A DNA stretch of 64,000 nucleotides from Aquibium microcysteis (lineage in GTDB: Bacteria; Pseudomonadota; Alphaproteobacteria; Rhizobiales; Rhizobiaceae), in assembly GCF_014495845.1 (NCBI RefSeq), contig NZ_CP061080.1, positions 3,834,001-3,898,000 on the forward strand. The letters are read 5' to 3'. The notes under the pieces are model-generated. The model did no database searches and had not been told where the DNA came from. It saw nothing but the letters and a program-made list of their open reading frames with translations. Shown in pieces: positions 27,829 through 38,753 of the stretch (positions are counted from its first letter, which is position 1; each line of letters starts with the position of its first letter). A program made the translations under genes and the position numbers.

Positions 27829-29305
27829 ACGCCCCGAGCGAGTCGATCGCCTCGGCGAGGCGCTCGACGCCCGCACGGATCTCGGACGGCGGCGAGGTGC
27901 TGAAGCCGATGGCGAAGCCCTTCGCCGCCACCGGCGCGATGCAGAAGCGGGCCAGCGGTGCGACGATGACGTTGCGCGCAGCAGCAGCCTCGGCCACCGA
28001 CGCCTCGTCATGGGCGGTCAGCAGATGGCCCACCGTCTGGATGCCGCTTTCGGTACGCTTGACCGCCACCGCGCCCGCGAGCCGGCGCGCGGCCGCCTCG
28101 ACAAGCACCTCGTGCCGCTCCGTGTAGACCTTGCGCATGCGCCGGATGTGGCTGGCGAAGTGCCCTTCCTCGATGAAGCTCGCGACCACCGACTGCAGCA
28201 TCGTGGAGGCGCCCTGGAATGCGGCACCGGCGATGCGGGCGAACACGTCCGACAGCGGCGCGCTCACCACCATGAAGGCGATGCGCAGGGCTGGGAACAG
28301 CGATTTCGAGAAGGTGCCGACATAGATCACCCGTCCGGCGGTATCGACGCTCTTCAACGTCGGGGGCGGGTGGCCGGAATAGTAGAACTCGCCGTCGTAG
28401 TCGTCCTCGACGATCCAGGCATCGGCCCGGTCTGCCGCCTGGAGCAGTTCGAAGCGCCGCTGCAGGCTCATCACCGCCCCCAGCGGATGCTGGTGCGACG
28501 GCGTGACGAAGGCGAGCCGGAAGTTCGGCTCGGTCGCCAGCCCGGCGGCGACGTCGACGCCCTCGTCGTCCACCGGCACCGGCACCAGCTTCGCGCCGCA
28601 GGCCAGCAGGCTGTTGCGCGCGCCGATCGCTCCCGGATTCTCGAACCAGACCGCGTCGCCGGGATCGAGCAGCGTGCTGCCGATCCGGTTGAACGCCTCC
28701 TGTGCCCCGTTGACGATGAACACCTCCTCCGGGTCGCAGACGATGCCCCTGTTGGCGCGCAGGTGCGCGGCGATGGCCTGGCGCAGTTCGCGCAACCCGC
28801 CCGGCTCCGGATAGCCCAGCATGTGGCCGCGGGCGGAACGCCAGTGGCGTGCCGTCAGCTTGGCCCACAGCGGCATCGGGAACATGTCCAGCGCGGGCAG
28901 CCCCGTCACGAAGGGTCGCGGCTTCGTGGGATGCGAGAGGCGGGGAAAGAACTGCTCCGACGCGCGGCTCGCCAGGCTTGCCAGCCTTGTCGGCTGCTTG
29001 ACGTCGCCTGCACTGTCCGGCTGGACTGCCTTCGCCTTCAGCACGTCGCTGACATAGGAGCCGGAGCCGACGCGCGAGACGAGCAGTCCTTCGGCCGTCA
29101 GCGACTCGTACACGCTGATGGCCGTTGTGCGCGAAATGCCCTGATCGTGCGCGAAGGTGCGGCTGGACGGCAGCCGCTGCCCCGGCGCGAGAACCCCCGA
29201 CAGGACGAGTTCGCGGATCGCGCTGACGAGTTGGACGGCGATCGGCCGCCCGGACTCGCGGTCGACACGCAGCGTGGGCAGAAGGGCGCCCCCGGCATAT
29301 TTCAT
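27827..29305 (-). CDS. MocR/GabR family transcriptional regulator (GntR + aminotransferase fold)
   Basis: 492 aa. The N-terminal GntR winged helix (GQRLPSSRTFAHDQGISRTT) is linked to a fold-type I aminotransferase domain with the PLP lysine in YVGTFSKSLFPALRIAFM. MocR proteins sense amino compounds as PLP adducts and bind tandem direct repeats. It is divergent from the enolase/ALDH/oxidase operon and upstream of the GMC gene. Repeats at 29353, 27800 and 26091 suggest it controls itself, both catabolic units and the importer. ATG 29305 is the natural start. Confidence 0.9.
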   Translation of the reverse strand: MKYAGGALLPTLRVDRESGRPIAVQLVSAIRELVLSGVLAPGQRLPSSRTFAHDQGISRTTAISVYESLTAEGLLVSRVGSGSYVSDVLKAKAVQPDSAGDVKQPTRLASLASRASEQFFPRLSHPTKPRPFVTGLPALDMFPMPLWAKLTARHWRSARGHMLGYPEPGGLRELRQAIAAHLRANRGIVCDPEEVFIVNGAQEAFNRIGSTLLDPGDAVWFENPGAIGARNSLLACGAKLVPVPVDDEGVDVAAGLATEPNFRLAFVTPSHQHPLGAVMSLQRRFELLQAADRADAWIVEDDYDGEFYYSGHPPPTLKSVDTAGRVIYVGTFSKSLFPALRIAFMVVSAPLSDVFARIAGAAFQGASTMLQSVVASFIEEGHFASHIRRMRKVYTERHEVLVEAAARRLAGAVAVKRTESGIQTVGHLLTAHDEASVAEAAAARNVIVAPLARFCIAPVAAKGFAIGFSTSPPSEIRAGVERLAEAIDSLGA

Positions 29306-29352
29306 GCCTTCACCACACGGAATGTCGATGCGCGATCGAACGGAACGGTCTC

Positions 29353-29384
29353 AAATGGCCCTCCAGAATATTCAAAGTGGCTCT
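29353..29384. promoter_or_regulatory. Direct repeat pair in the MocR/enolase divergent promoter
   Basis: AAATGGCCCT (29353-29362) and AAGTGGCTCT (29375-29384) agree at 8 of 10 positions and are 22 bp apart. They lie in the 200-bp region between the MocR start (29305) and the enolase start (29506). GabR, PdxR and TauR of this family bind comparable direct repeats, so this is the best candidate operator for the local regulator. Confidence 0.55.
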
Positions 29385-29505
29385 TATCGGCAGACCAATA
29401 TGAACGGAATAGTTCGGGACGCCAAGGCGAACGATGCTGCGGCGCGGCCGGGAGCGTCGCGCCGTCCCCCATTTCGGGCATGACAGGTTGCGTGGATCAT
29501 TTCAT

Positions 29506-30615
29506 ATGAAGATCAAGATCTTAGAGAGCTTTTCCAGCCCCTACGTGGCCTTCGTCAGGGTAACCGCGGAAGACGGCTCGACCGGCTGGGGCCAGATCGC
29601 CCCCTACCATGCCGACCTCTCCGCGCTCGTCCTGCACCGGCAGGTCGCACCCTGGGTGCTTGGCACCGAGGTGGACTGCGACCTCGACGACCTGATGGAC
29701 CTCGTGGGCGAGCGCGAGCACAAGTTCCCGGGCTCGCATCTGCGCCGCGCCATGGGCGGCTTCGACACCGCGCTGTGGGACCTGCGCGGCAAGCTGGCCG
29801 GCAAGCCGGTCGTCGAACTCCTCGGCGGCAAGCCCACCACGCTGCGCGCCTACGCCTCGTCGATGAAGCGCGACATCACGCCGGCCGACGAGGCCGAACG
29901 CTTTCGCAGGCTGCAGGGCGAGCACGGCTTCGACGCCTTCAAGTTCCGCGTCGGCGCAGAGGTCGGGCGCAATGCCGACGAGTGGCCCGGACGGACGGAG
30001 GAGATCATCCCGACGATCCGCCGCGCGCTGGGCGACGGGGTCGACCTGCTCGCCGACGCCAACAGCTGCTATTCCCCGGCCCGCGCCATCGAGGTGGGCC
30101 GGCTGATGGAGGCACATGGCATGGTGCACTACGAGGAACCCTGCCCCTACTGGGAACTGGAACAGACGCGGGAAGTCACCGAAACGCTCGACATCGACGT
30201 CACCGGCGGCGAGCAGGACTGCGAGTTCTCGGTCTGGAAGCAGATCATCCGCGACCGCGTCGTCGACATCGTCCAGCCCGACATCCTCTATCTGGGCGGA
30301 ATGGCGCGGTCGATGCGGCTGGCCGCGATGGCGGCTGCCGCGGACATGCCGGTGACGCCGCACGCCGCCAACCGCAGCATGGTGACGATCTTCACCATGC
30401 ACTACCTCGCCGCCATCCCGAACGCCGGCAAATACCTGGAACTTTCCATCGAGGGCGAGGACTACTATCCCTGGGAGCAGGGCTTGTTCCGGAACGATCC
30501 CTACCGGGTCGAGGACGGTCGGGTCCGCATCTCCGACGCGCCGGGCTGGGGGCTGGAGATCTCCCCCGAATGGCTCGAAAACGCCACCTATCAGGCAAGC
30601 AGGCTGGACGCATGA
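29506..30615 (+). CDS. Mandelate racemase/muconate lactonizing enzyme family (enolase superfamily)
   Basis: 369 aa. The catalytic barrel shows K146/R148 (AFKFRVG, a KxR variant of the KxK motif), metal ligands D184 (LADANS), E210 or E211 (HYEEPCP) and E236 (GGEQDCE), and D259 (QPDILYLGG) with H286 (TPHAANRSM), the His-Asp dyad of the mandelate racemase subgroup. Members racemise or dehydrate acids such as sugar acids or betaine-like compounds by abstracting an alpha proton. ATG 29506 is chosen. It overlaps the ALDH gene by ATGA. Confidence 0.88.
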   Translation: MKIKILESFSSPYVAFVRVTAEDGSTGWGQIAPYHADLSALVLHRQVAPWVLGTEVDCDLDDLMDLVGEREHKFPGSHLRRAMGGFDTALWDLRGKLAGKPVVELLGGKPTTLRAYASSMKRDITPADEAERFRRLQGEHGFDAFKFRVGAEVGRNADEWPGRTEEIIPTIRRALGDGVDLLADANSCYSPARAIEVGRLMEAHGMVHYEEPCPYWELEQTREVTETLDIDVTGGEQDCEFSVWKQIIRDRVVDIVQPDILYLGGMARSMRLAAMAAAADMPVTPHAANRSMVTIFTMHYLAAIPNAGKYLELSIEGEDYYPWEQGLFRNDPYRVEDGRVRISDAPGWGLEISPEWLENATYQASRLDA

Positions 30616-32117
30616 CCGAGGAACTCGAAACGCTCGTCGCGCGCTACCGGGCCGGCGGCGGGGTCGAAGGACTGCCGGCGAGACACTTCATCGGCGGCGA
30701 ATGGAGCCCGTCGGCGTCCGGCCGGACGATGGAGAGCCTCGACCCCGGCACGGGCCAGCCCTTTCACAGGTTTGCGTCCGGCGACGCCGGAGACGTGGAC
30801 CGCGCGGTGCGCAGCGCTGATGCCGCGCTGAAGGGCGCCTGGAGCCGCGTGTCGCCTGCCGCGCGCGGCGCCGTGCTCGCCCGCGCCGCCATCCTGATCC
30901 GCGAGGCCGGCCCGCGGCTCGCCTTCGCCGAAACGCTGGACAGCGGCAAGCCGCTGCAGGAAGCCGAAGGCGACGTGCAGGGCGCGGCACGCTGCTTCGA
31001 GTACTATTCCGGTCTTCCTGACAAGCTGGAGGGCCGCACCCTTCCGCTCGGTCCGGACCATCTCGGCTACACGAGCTGGGAACCGATCGGCGTTACCGCC
31101 CACATCATTCCCTGGAACTATCCGTTGTCGACCTTCGCGCGCGGCATCGCGCCGGCGCTCGCCGCCGGCTGCACGGTCGTCGCCAGACCGGCCGAGCAGA
31201 CGCCGCTGACGGCCTTGATGCTGGCCGAGATCCTGATGCAGGCCGGCCTGCCGGCGGGCGTGCTCAACGTCGTGACCGGAACGGGCGTCGAAACCGGCGC
31301 GCCGCTGGTCGCCCATCCGCTGGTTCGCCAGGTCACGTTCACCGGTTCCACCGCGACGGGCATCGAGGTCATGCGGGCCGCGGCGCGCAACGTCACCAGC
31401 GTGCTGCCGGAGCTCGGCGGCAAGTCGCCGGTGGTCGTGCTGCACGACACCGATCTCGATGCCGCGGTGGACGGCGTGATCGGCGCGATCTTCGAGAATG
31501 CCGGCCAGATCTGTTCGGCCGGCTCGCGTCTCGTGGTCGAGCGCGCGGTCCACGCCGACATGCTCGAACGGCTGGTCGCCCGTGCCCGCGCGATCCGCAT
31601 CGGCCACGGCTTGCGCCGCCCCGACATGGGACCGATCACCTCCGCCGAGCAGCGCGCCAGGATCGCGGCCTTCGTCGATGGCGCCCGCGCGCGAGGTCTC
31701 GAAATCGCCACCGGCGGGCACGCCGTGACGGACCCGGCGACCGGTCTCGGCTGGTTCTACGAGCCGACCATCATCGACCGCGTTCCGGTCGACGATCCGA
31801 TCGCGCAGGAGGAGATCTTCGGTCCCGTGCTGGCGGTGCAGGTGGTGGAGGATGCCGAGGAAGCGCTCGCGGTGGCGAATTCGACCCGCTTCGCGCTGGT
31901 GGCCGGCGTCTACACGCGCGACTTTTCGGCCGCGCACGATCTCGCCCGCCGGATCGACGCCGGTCAGGTCTACATCAACGAGTATTTCGCCGGCGGGATC
32001 GCGCTTCCCTTCGGCGGCAACAGGATGTCGGGCTTCGGCCGGGAGAAGGGCGTCGACGCCGTCCGCACCTACATGAAGCTGAAGAGCGTCGCCGCGCGCG
32101 TGTCGTCCGGCCGGTGA
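30612..32117 (+). CDS. NAD(P)-dependent aldehyde dehydrogenase
   Basis: 501 aa, full length. Family landmarks are IIPWNYPLSTF, TFTGSTATG in the NAD site, the general-base glutamate in LPELGGKSP, the catalytic cysteine in AGQICSAGSR, and EEIFGPVLAV. It oxidises an aldehyde to the acid. The ATG at 30612 overlaps the enolase stop (ATGA), and its own stop overlaps the start of the FAD oxidase gene, so the three are translated as a coupled unit. The GMC enzyme at 26145 and the amine oxidase downstream could both supply its aldehyde. Confidence 0.92.
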   Translation: MTEELETLVARYRAGGGVEGLPARHFIGGEWSPSASGRTMESLDPGTGQPFHRFASGDAGDVDRAVRSADAALKGAWSRVSPAARGAVLARAAILIREAGPRLAFAETLDSGKPLQEAEGDVQGAARCFEYYSGLPDKLEGRTLPLGPDHLGYTSWEPIGVTAHIIPWNYPLSTFARGIAPALAAGCTVVARPAEQTPLTALMLAEILMQAGLPAGVLNVVTGTGVETGAPLVAHPLVRQVTFTGSTATGIEVMRAAARNVTSVLPELGGKSPVVVLHDTDLDAAVDGVIGAIFENAGQICSAGSRLVVERAVHADMLERLVARARAIRIGHGLRRPDMGPITSAEQRARIAAFVDGARARGLEIATGGHAVTDPATGLGWFYEPTIIDRVPVDDPIAQEEIFGPVLAVQVVEDAEEALAVANSTRFALVAGVYTRDFSAAHDLARRIDAGQVYINEYFAGGIALPFGGNRMSGFGREKGVDAVRTYMKLKSVAARVSSGR

Positions 32118-33421
32118 CCGCCATGGCCGCAGTCGAAACCTTCACCCCGGACTTCAAGACCGATCCCTACTGGTGGGAGGCCTCGCCACGCCCCGACCTG
32201 CCCGAAACGGCGCTGCCGAAGAGCGTCGACGTGCTGGTGGTCGGCTCCGGCTACACCGGCCTCAACGCCGCGCTGGTGACCGCGCGCGGCGGGCGGTCGA
32301 CGCTCGTCCTGGAGAAGGACCGCGTCGGCGAAGGTTGCAGCACCCGCAACGGCGGCCAGATCAGCACCAGCGTCAAGCCCTCCTTCGCCGAACTGTCGAA
32401 GCGGCACGGGCCCGACACCGCACGCGCGATCCTGATGGATGGACGCGAGGCGCTGCGCTGGATCGGCGACTTCACCAGGGACGAAGGCATCGACTGCGGC
32501 TTCGCCGTCTGCGGCCGCTTCCATGCGGCACATTCGCCGAACGCCTTCGAGGTCATGGCCCGTGACGCGAAGCAGCAGACGCCCGGCCTCGAGGTGGAGT
32601 TCGACGTCGTTCCGCGCGCCGAACAGCACGCCGAGATCGGCACCGACGCCTATCACGGCGGCATCGTGCTCAAGCGCCACGCCGTGCTGGATCCCGGCCG
32701 CTACCATGCCGGCCTGCTCGCCCGCGTCCGCGCGGCGGGCGTGGCCCTCGCCGAGCGCTGTCCGGCCACCGGCATAGAGCGCGACGGCAAGGGCTTCGTC
32801 GTCGTCACGCCGCGCGGCCGGATCGCTGCGCGGGAGGTGGTGATCGCCACCAATGGCTACACCGGCGCCGTGACCCCCTGGCTGCGGCGCAGGGTGATCC
32901 CGATCGGCAGCTACGTGATCGCCACAGAACCGATGCCGCGCGAGACCATGCAGGCGGTCATCCCCCGGGATCGCATCGTCTCCGACACCCGCAAGGTGGT
33001 CTATTACTACCGCCTGTCGCCCGACGGCACGCGCATGATCTTCGGCGGTCGCGTCAGCCACGCCGAGACCGACCCGCGCGTCAGCGGCCCGCTGCTGCGT
33101 GCCGAGATGGCGAGGCTCTTCCCGCAGCTCGAAAAGACCCGCATCAGCCATTCCTGGATGGGCTTTGTCGGCTACACTTTCGACACGCTGGCCCACACCG
33201 GCAGCCATGACGGCATGCACTACGCCATGGGCTATTGCGGCTCGGGCGTCTCGATGGCGAGCTATCTCGGCATGCGCACTGGCCAGAAGGTGCTGGGCCT
33301 GAAGGAAGGTCGCACCGGCTTCGACGCCGCGCGCTTCCAGACCCGACCGCTCTACACCGGCAACCCCTGGTTCCTCGCGGCCTCGGTGCGATACTATCGC
33401 TGGCTCGACGCGCGAAGCTGA
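32114..33421 (+). CDS. FAD-dependent amine oxidase of the DAO family (PuuB-like)
   Basis: 435 aa. The N-terminal YWWEASPRPDLPETALPKSV, then VDVLVVGSGYTGLNAALVTA (FAD site), GCSTRNGGQIS and the C-terminal GYCGSGVSMASYLG are typical of gamma-glutamylputrescine oxidase-like enzymes. It would oxidatively deaminate or demethylate a secondary amine, giving an aldehyde and H2O2. GTG 32114 shares GTGA with the ALDH stop; ATG 32123 is an alternative. Last gene of the operon, followed by a terminator hairpin. Confidence 0.88.
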   Translation: MTAMAAVETFTPDFKTDPYWWEASPRPDLPETALPKSVDVLVVGSGYTGLNAALVTARGGRSTLVLEKDRVGEGCSTRNGGQISTSVKPSFAELSKRHGPDTARAILMDGREALRWIGDFTRDEGIDCGFAVCGRFHAAHSPNAFEVMARDAKQQTPGLEVEFDVVPRAEQHAEIGTDAYHGGIVLKRHAVLDPGRYHAGLLARVRAAGVALAERCPATGIERDGKGFVVVTPRGRIAAREVVIATNGYTGAVTPWLRRRVIPIGSYVIATEPMPRETMQAVIPRDRIVSDTRKVVYYYRLSPDGTRMIFGGRVSHAETDPRVSGPLLRAEMARLFPQLEKTRISHSWMGFVGYTFDTLAHTGSHDGMHYAMGYCGSGVSMASYLGMRTGQKVLGLKEGRTGFDAARFQTRPLYTGNPWFLAASVRYYRWLDARS

Positions 33422-33433
33422 GGCCGGGAGAAC

Positions 33434-33455
33434 GGTCCGCCCGGCGGGGCGGACC
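33434..33455. terminator. Hairpin between convergent operons
   Basis: GGTCCGCC (33434-33441) pairs with GGCGGACC (33448-33455) over a 6-nt loop, 13 nt after the oxidase stop. The convergent ATPase gene ends at 33562. No T tract. The remaining 100 bp hold nothing recognisable. Confidence 0.65.
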
Positions 33456-33561
33456 ATTCGTCGCTCTCCGAACGCCGACACGAGGTCCTTCGTGAAGGGT
33501 CGGCGCCTCGGCCGGCGCGGCAGCAGGGGCTCGACCGCGCCGCGGCGCAGCGGATCCGATG

Positions 33562-35270
<1,709 letters not shown>

Positions 35271-35274
<4 letters not shown>

Positions 35275-36143
35275 GAAGCCGCCCTCCGCATTCGCGCTCC
35301 GATCTCGGGGTGATCGGCGAAGACGGGCAGCGGCGGCGTCCACCGCGTCGCCGATGGCGCGAAGCCGAAGGCGATGGGATCGCGACCGGTGACCTGCCAG
35401 TTCACGGTCTCTCCCAGTTCGAGCAGCCCCATCGCGCCGGCCGGCTCTCCCTGCGTGGTGAAGCTCTCGGTCAGCGACTGCTGCGTCAGGTGGGTGATGC
35501 CGTCGACCGTGGTGATCGTGTTCCAGTGGACGTGGCCGGCGAGACAGACGACCGGCACGCGGGCCTGGGCCAGCGCCGCGCGCGCGCGCTCGGCCATCGG
35601 ATAGGTGGCGACCGACGGATTGCGCTCGAAGTAATAGTTGCCGGTCTGGGCGTGGCCCGAGATCGGCACGTGGCTGACGACGAGGAGCGGCCGGTCGGCG
35701 GCCTGCGCGGTGCGCGACAGCCACAGGAGGTCTTCCTCGCGCAGGACGAATCCCTGGTTCGCCGGATCGCGATGGATCTTCGCGTCCGCGCGCCACAGCG
35801 CGATGCGCCAGCCGCCGACGTCGAGCGTCATCGACTTCATCGGCTGGCCGAGGATGGTCTCGTTGTCCACGACGTCGAGGTGGTCGCGGTCGTGGTTGCC
35901 GTTGATGTGGTGGATCGGCGCCGCGACCGGGCGGAACGCGTCGGCCACCTCCTTCTGGAGGACGAGATCGGTCTCCCGGTTCTCGTCGGAGATCCGGTCG
36001 CCGAGGTCGAGCACCAGATCGGGGCGGGCATCGCCGGTGAAGCGGGCGAATTCCGCCATCAGGGACAGCGCGGCATCGCCGCGCTTCGTGGCGGACGGTT
36101 TTCCGTGGTGGATGTCGGCTACGACGCAGATGCGGACGGACAT
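35271..36143 (-). CDS. Calcineurin-like metallophosphoesterase
   Basis: 290 aa. The binuclear metal motifs are all visible: [37 protein letters not shown] and LAGHVHWNT. There is no signal peptide, so it acts in the cytoplasm, hydrolysing a phosphodiester or phosphomonoester. ATG 36143 ([12 protein letters not shown]) is the conserved start. It sits between the binding-protein gene and the fused ATPase gene and is translationally coupled to the latter, so it should process the imported compound. Confidence 0.87.
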
Positions 36144-36180
36144 GGGTTTGGTTCCGTTTCTCGGCTGGACAAGTGGAGGA

Positions 36181-36204
36181 CGCCGCCGGCACGGGCCGGC
36201 GGCG
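36181..36204 (-). other. Strong intra-operon hairpin after the binding-protein gene
   Basis: CGCCGCCGGC (36181-36190) and GCCGGCGGCG (36195-36204) form a perfect 10-bp stem with loop ACGG, 15 nt after the binding-protein stop on the minus-strand transcript. It is likely to block 3' decay or partially terminate, so that binding protein is made in excess over ATPase and phosphoesterase. Confidence 0.6.
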
Positions 36205-36219
36205 CTTCGATGACGGGCG

Positions 36220-37773
36220 TCAGTTCGTCGCGAAGGAGATCGAACCGGCACGGAAATCGAGCACGTAGGGGATGTGGCCGGGCTTCGGCGCCCAGTTGAC
36301 GTTCTTGTTCATCGCCCAGGACTCGAACGGCCGGTAGAGCGGCAGCACGGGCGGATCCTGACGGATGCGTTCCATCAGTTCGGCATAGGCCGCCCTGCGC
36401 GCCTCGACGTCCTTGGAGAAGCGGAAGCGCTCCCAGCTCTCCGCATAGGCCGCATCGGTGTTGAAGCGGCCTTCCGATTCGGACGGCCCGTTGGGCGCCC
36501 ACATCACGCCGAATGATCCGAACGGGTCGGCGAAATACATCGGGTTCGACCAGTTGCGGGCCATCATGTCGGCATCTCCGCCGGTCCACTTGTCGACCAC
36601 GTTGACCTTGCCGTTGATGCCGACCTCCTTCCACATCTCGACGATCGCCTGCGCGGCGAGCAGGCCGTTGGTGTAGTAGGTCGGGAAGCTCGTGTAGACG
36701 ATCTCCTCGCCCTTGTAGCCCGCCTCCTGGAGCAGCTGCTTCGCCTTCTCGGGGTCATATTCGAAGGTCGTCAGCTCCGGCATGTAGAGTTCGCCGAACT
36801 CCTCCATCGTGTGGGTCGACGGCACGATCGCCTTGCCGAGCCACAGCGCCTCATTGAGCGTGTCGCGGTCGACGGCGAGGCTCATCGCCTGGCGGATGCG
36901 CGGGTCCTTCAGAACCGGATTGTTCACGTTCATGATCATGACGTGGAACAGCGCGGTGGCCGAGCCGGCGGCCTTGAGCGCCGGATCGGACTCGATCAGC
37001 GACAGCTGGTCGGGTGCGATGTTGGTGACGAGGTCGGCCTCGCCGGTCTTCAGCGCCGTGATGCGCGAGGCGGTCTCGGGCATGTGCTTCACGGTCACCT
37101 TGTCCAGCGGCGCCTTTTCGCCCCAGAAGCCGTCGAAGCGCTCCCAGACCAGTGTCTCGCCGGGAACGAGCTGGGTGATCGCATAGGGGCCGGTGCCCAC
37201 CGGCTTCAGCGAGAAGGCTTCGAAATCGTCGTTCTCCGCCACCTTGGGATCACCGGTGAGGCCCTTGGTGTACTCTTCCGGAATGATCATCACCTGCTGC
37301 AGGTTGAGCAGCGTCTCCCACAGCGGCTCCTCGCGCTTGGCGTGGATGCGCACCGTGTAGTCGTCGATCTTCTCGGCCTTGTCGAAATTGGCGAGACGGT
37401 CGCGGGCCCGCACCTGGTAGGGCGGGAAGGTCGCCTGGTACATGCGGTTGAGCGAGAACACCACGTCGGCGGCGGTCATCGCCTCGCCGTTGTGGAAGGT
37501 CACGCCCTGGCGAAGCTTCAACTCCATCACGGTCGGCTCGACGAGCCGCCACTCGGTGGCGAGTCCGGGGCGGAACTCGCCCTGGAGCTTGTCGTAGTTC
37601 TTCTCCACCAGCGTGTCGAAGCTGTTGTAGTAGAACTGCGACCCGACGTTGGAATGGTCGCGGCCCGGATCGATGAAGCCGGTCACGTTGGCCGCGCCGA
37701 CGGTCAGTTCGACGGCGAAGGCCGAGCCCGCGAGCACGGTGGCGATTGCGGTCGTCGCAAGGAACCTGGTCAT
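36220..37773 (-). CDS. Periplasmic binding protein, dipeptide/oligopeptide type (SBP_bac_5)
   Basis: 517 aa. The signal peptide (1-20, ending AGSAFAVE) is cleaved for export. The mature protein has the family pattern ATEWRLVEPTVMELKLRQGV, FHNGEAMTAADVVFSLNRM and DPRIRQAMSLAVDRDTL. This family binds peptides, nickel, sugars and many other ligands, so the name does not fix the substrate. Context (two phosphatases in the operon) suggests an organophosphate. ATG 37773 gives a standard signal peptide. Confidence 0.9.
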   Translation of the reverse strand: MTRFLATTAIATVLAGSAFAVELTVGAANVTGFIDPGRDHSNVGSQFYYNSFDTLVEKNYDKLQGEFRPGLATEWRLVEPTVMELKLRQGVTFHNGEAMTAADVVFSLNRMYQATFPPYQVRARDRLANFDKAEKIDDYTVRIHAKREEPLWETLLNLQQVMIIPEEYTKGLTGDPKVAENDDFEAFSLKPVGTGPYAITQLVPGETLVWERFDGFWGEKAPLDKVTVKHMPETASRITALKTGEADLVTNIAPDQLSLIESDPALKAAGSATALFHVMIMNVNNPVLKDPRIRQAMSLAVDRDTLNEALWLGKAIVPSTHTMEEFGELYMPELTTFEYDPEKAKQLLQEAGYKGEEIVYTSFPTYYTNGLLAAQAIVEMWKEVGINGKVNVVDKWTGGDADMMARNWSNPMYFADPFGSFGVMWAPNGPSESEGRFNTDAAYAESWERFRFSKDVEARRAAYAELMERIRQDPPVLPLYRPFESWAMNKNVNWAPKPGHIPYVLDFRAGSISFATN

Positions 37774-37850
37774 GTCATGCCTCCTGAAAGGACGGTTGGG
37801 TGTGGGATCGGCGGGCCTCGAAGGCCTCTTCTTCTTGAAGGGGAAGCGGG

Positions 37851-38753
37851 TCATCTGCCGCGCAGCCGCACGTCGGCCCGGTCGCGCAGCCAGTCGCCGA
37901 GGATCTGGACGGCGAAGGTGACGAGGAGGATGGTCACGGCCGGCACGATCACGATCCACGGCGCCGTCGGCAGGTAGTCGCGGCCGATGCCGACCATCGA
38001 TCCGAGCGTCGCCGTCGGCGGCTGCACGCCCATGCCGAGGAACGAGAGAGTCGATTCGAGGAGCACGATGTTGGAGATCGACAGGGTGAACTGGACGACG
38101 AGCGGCGAGACCGCGTTGGGCAGCACGTGCCGGAATGCGATCCGGGTGCCCGATGCGCCGGCCGCGCGCGCCGCCTCGATGAAAGGCATCGCCATCAGCC
38201 GCCGGACCTCGCCGCGCAGGATGCGGGCATAGTGCTCCCAGCCGTAGAGGCCGAGCACCAGCACCATGACCTCTATGGAAGAGCCGAAGATCGCCAGCGT
38301 CAGGAGCGCGATGAGGGTGAAGGGAATGGCGATCTGGGCGTCGACCGCGCCCATGATCACGTCGTCGACGATCCCGCCGGCGATGCCCGAGACGAGGCCG
38401 AGCGTTCCGCCGAGCAGGAGGCCGATGGTGGCGCCGAGGGCCGCGAGGATCAGCGTGAGCTGCAGGCCATGGAGCGAGCGCGAAAGCACGTCGCGGCCGA
38501 GTTCATCGGTCCCGAGCAGATAGCCGTCCTTGTAGCGCTCGAAACCGAGCGGCGGGCGCAGCCGCGCGATCAGGCTCTGCGCGGTCGGCTCGTGCGGCGC
38601 GATGACCGATGCGAAGGCCGCCACGATCAGCAGGAGCACGGCGACGATGATCGCCGCGCGCTGGATTCCGTTCGCTTCCGCCCAGACCCGCCGTGGGCCT
38701 GAAAGGAGACGGGAGCCGACCTCGGTCGTTCCGATCGCTGCCTCGGCCATCAT
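37851..38753 (-). CDS. ABC transporter permease, DppC type
   Basis: 300 aa. The N-terminal OppC_N helix is at about residues 33-52, followed by LLGTDELGRDVLSRSLHG and a five-helix permease domain. EAA loop: EAARAAGASGTRIAFRHVLP. ATG 38753 overlaps the DppB-type stop (ATGA). It forms the channel with the DppB-type subunit. Confidence 0.92.
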   Translation of the reverse strand: MMAEAAIGTTEVGSRLLSGPRRVWAEANGIQRAAIIVAVLLLIVAAFASVIAPHEPTAQSLIARLRPPLGFERYKDGYLLGTDELGRDVLSRSLHGLQLTLILAALGATIGLLLGGTLGLVSGIAGGIVDDVIMGAVDAQIAIPFTLIALLTLAIFGSSIEVMVLVLGLYGWEHYARILRGEVRRLMAMPFIEAARAAGASGTRIAFRHVLPNAVSPLVVQFTLSISNIVLLESTLSFLGMGVQPPTATLGSMVGIGRDYLPTAPWIVIVPAVTILLVTFAVQILGDWLRDRADVRLRGR

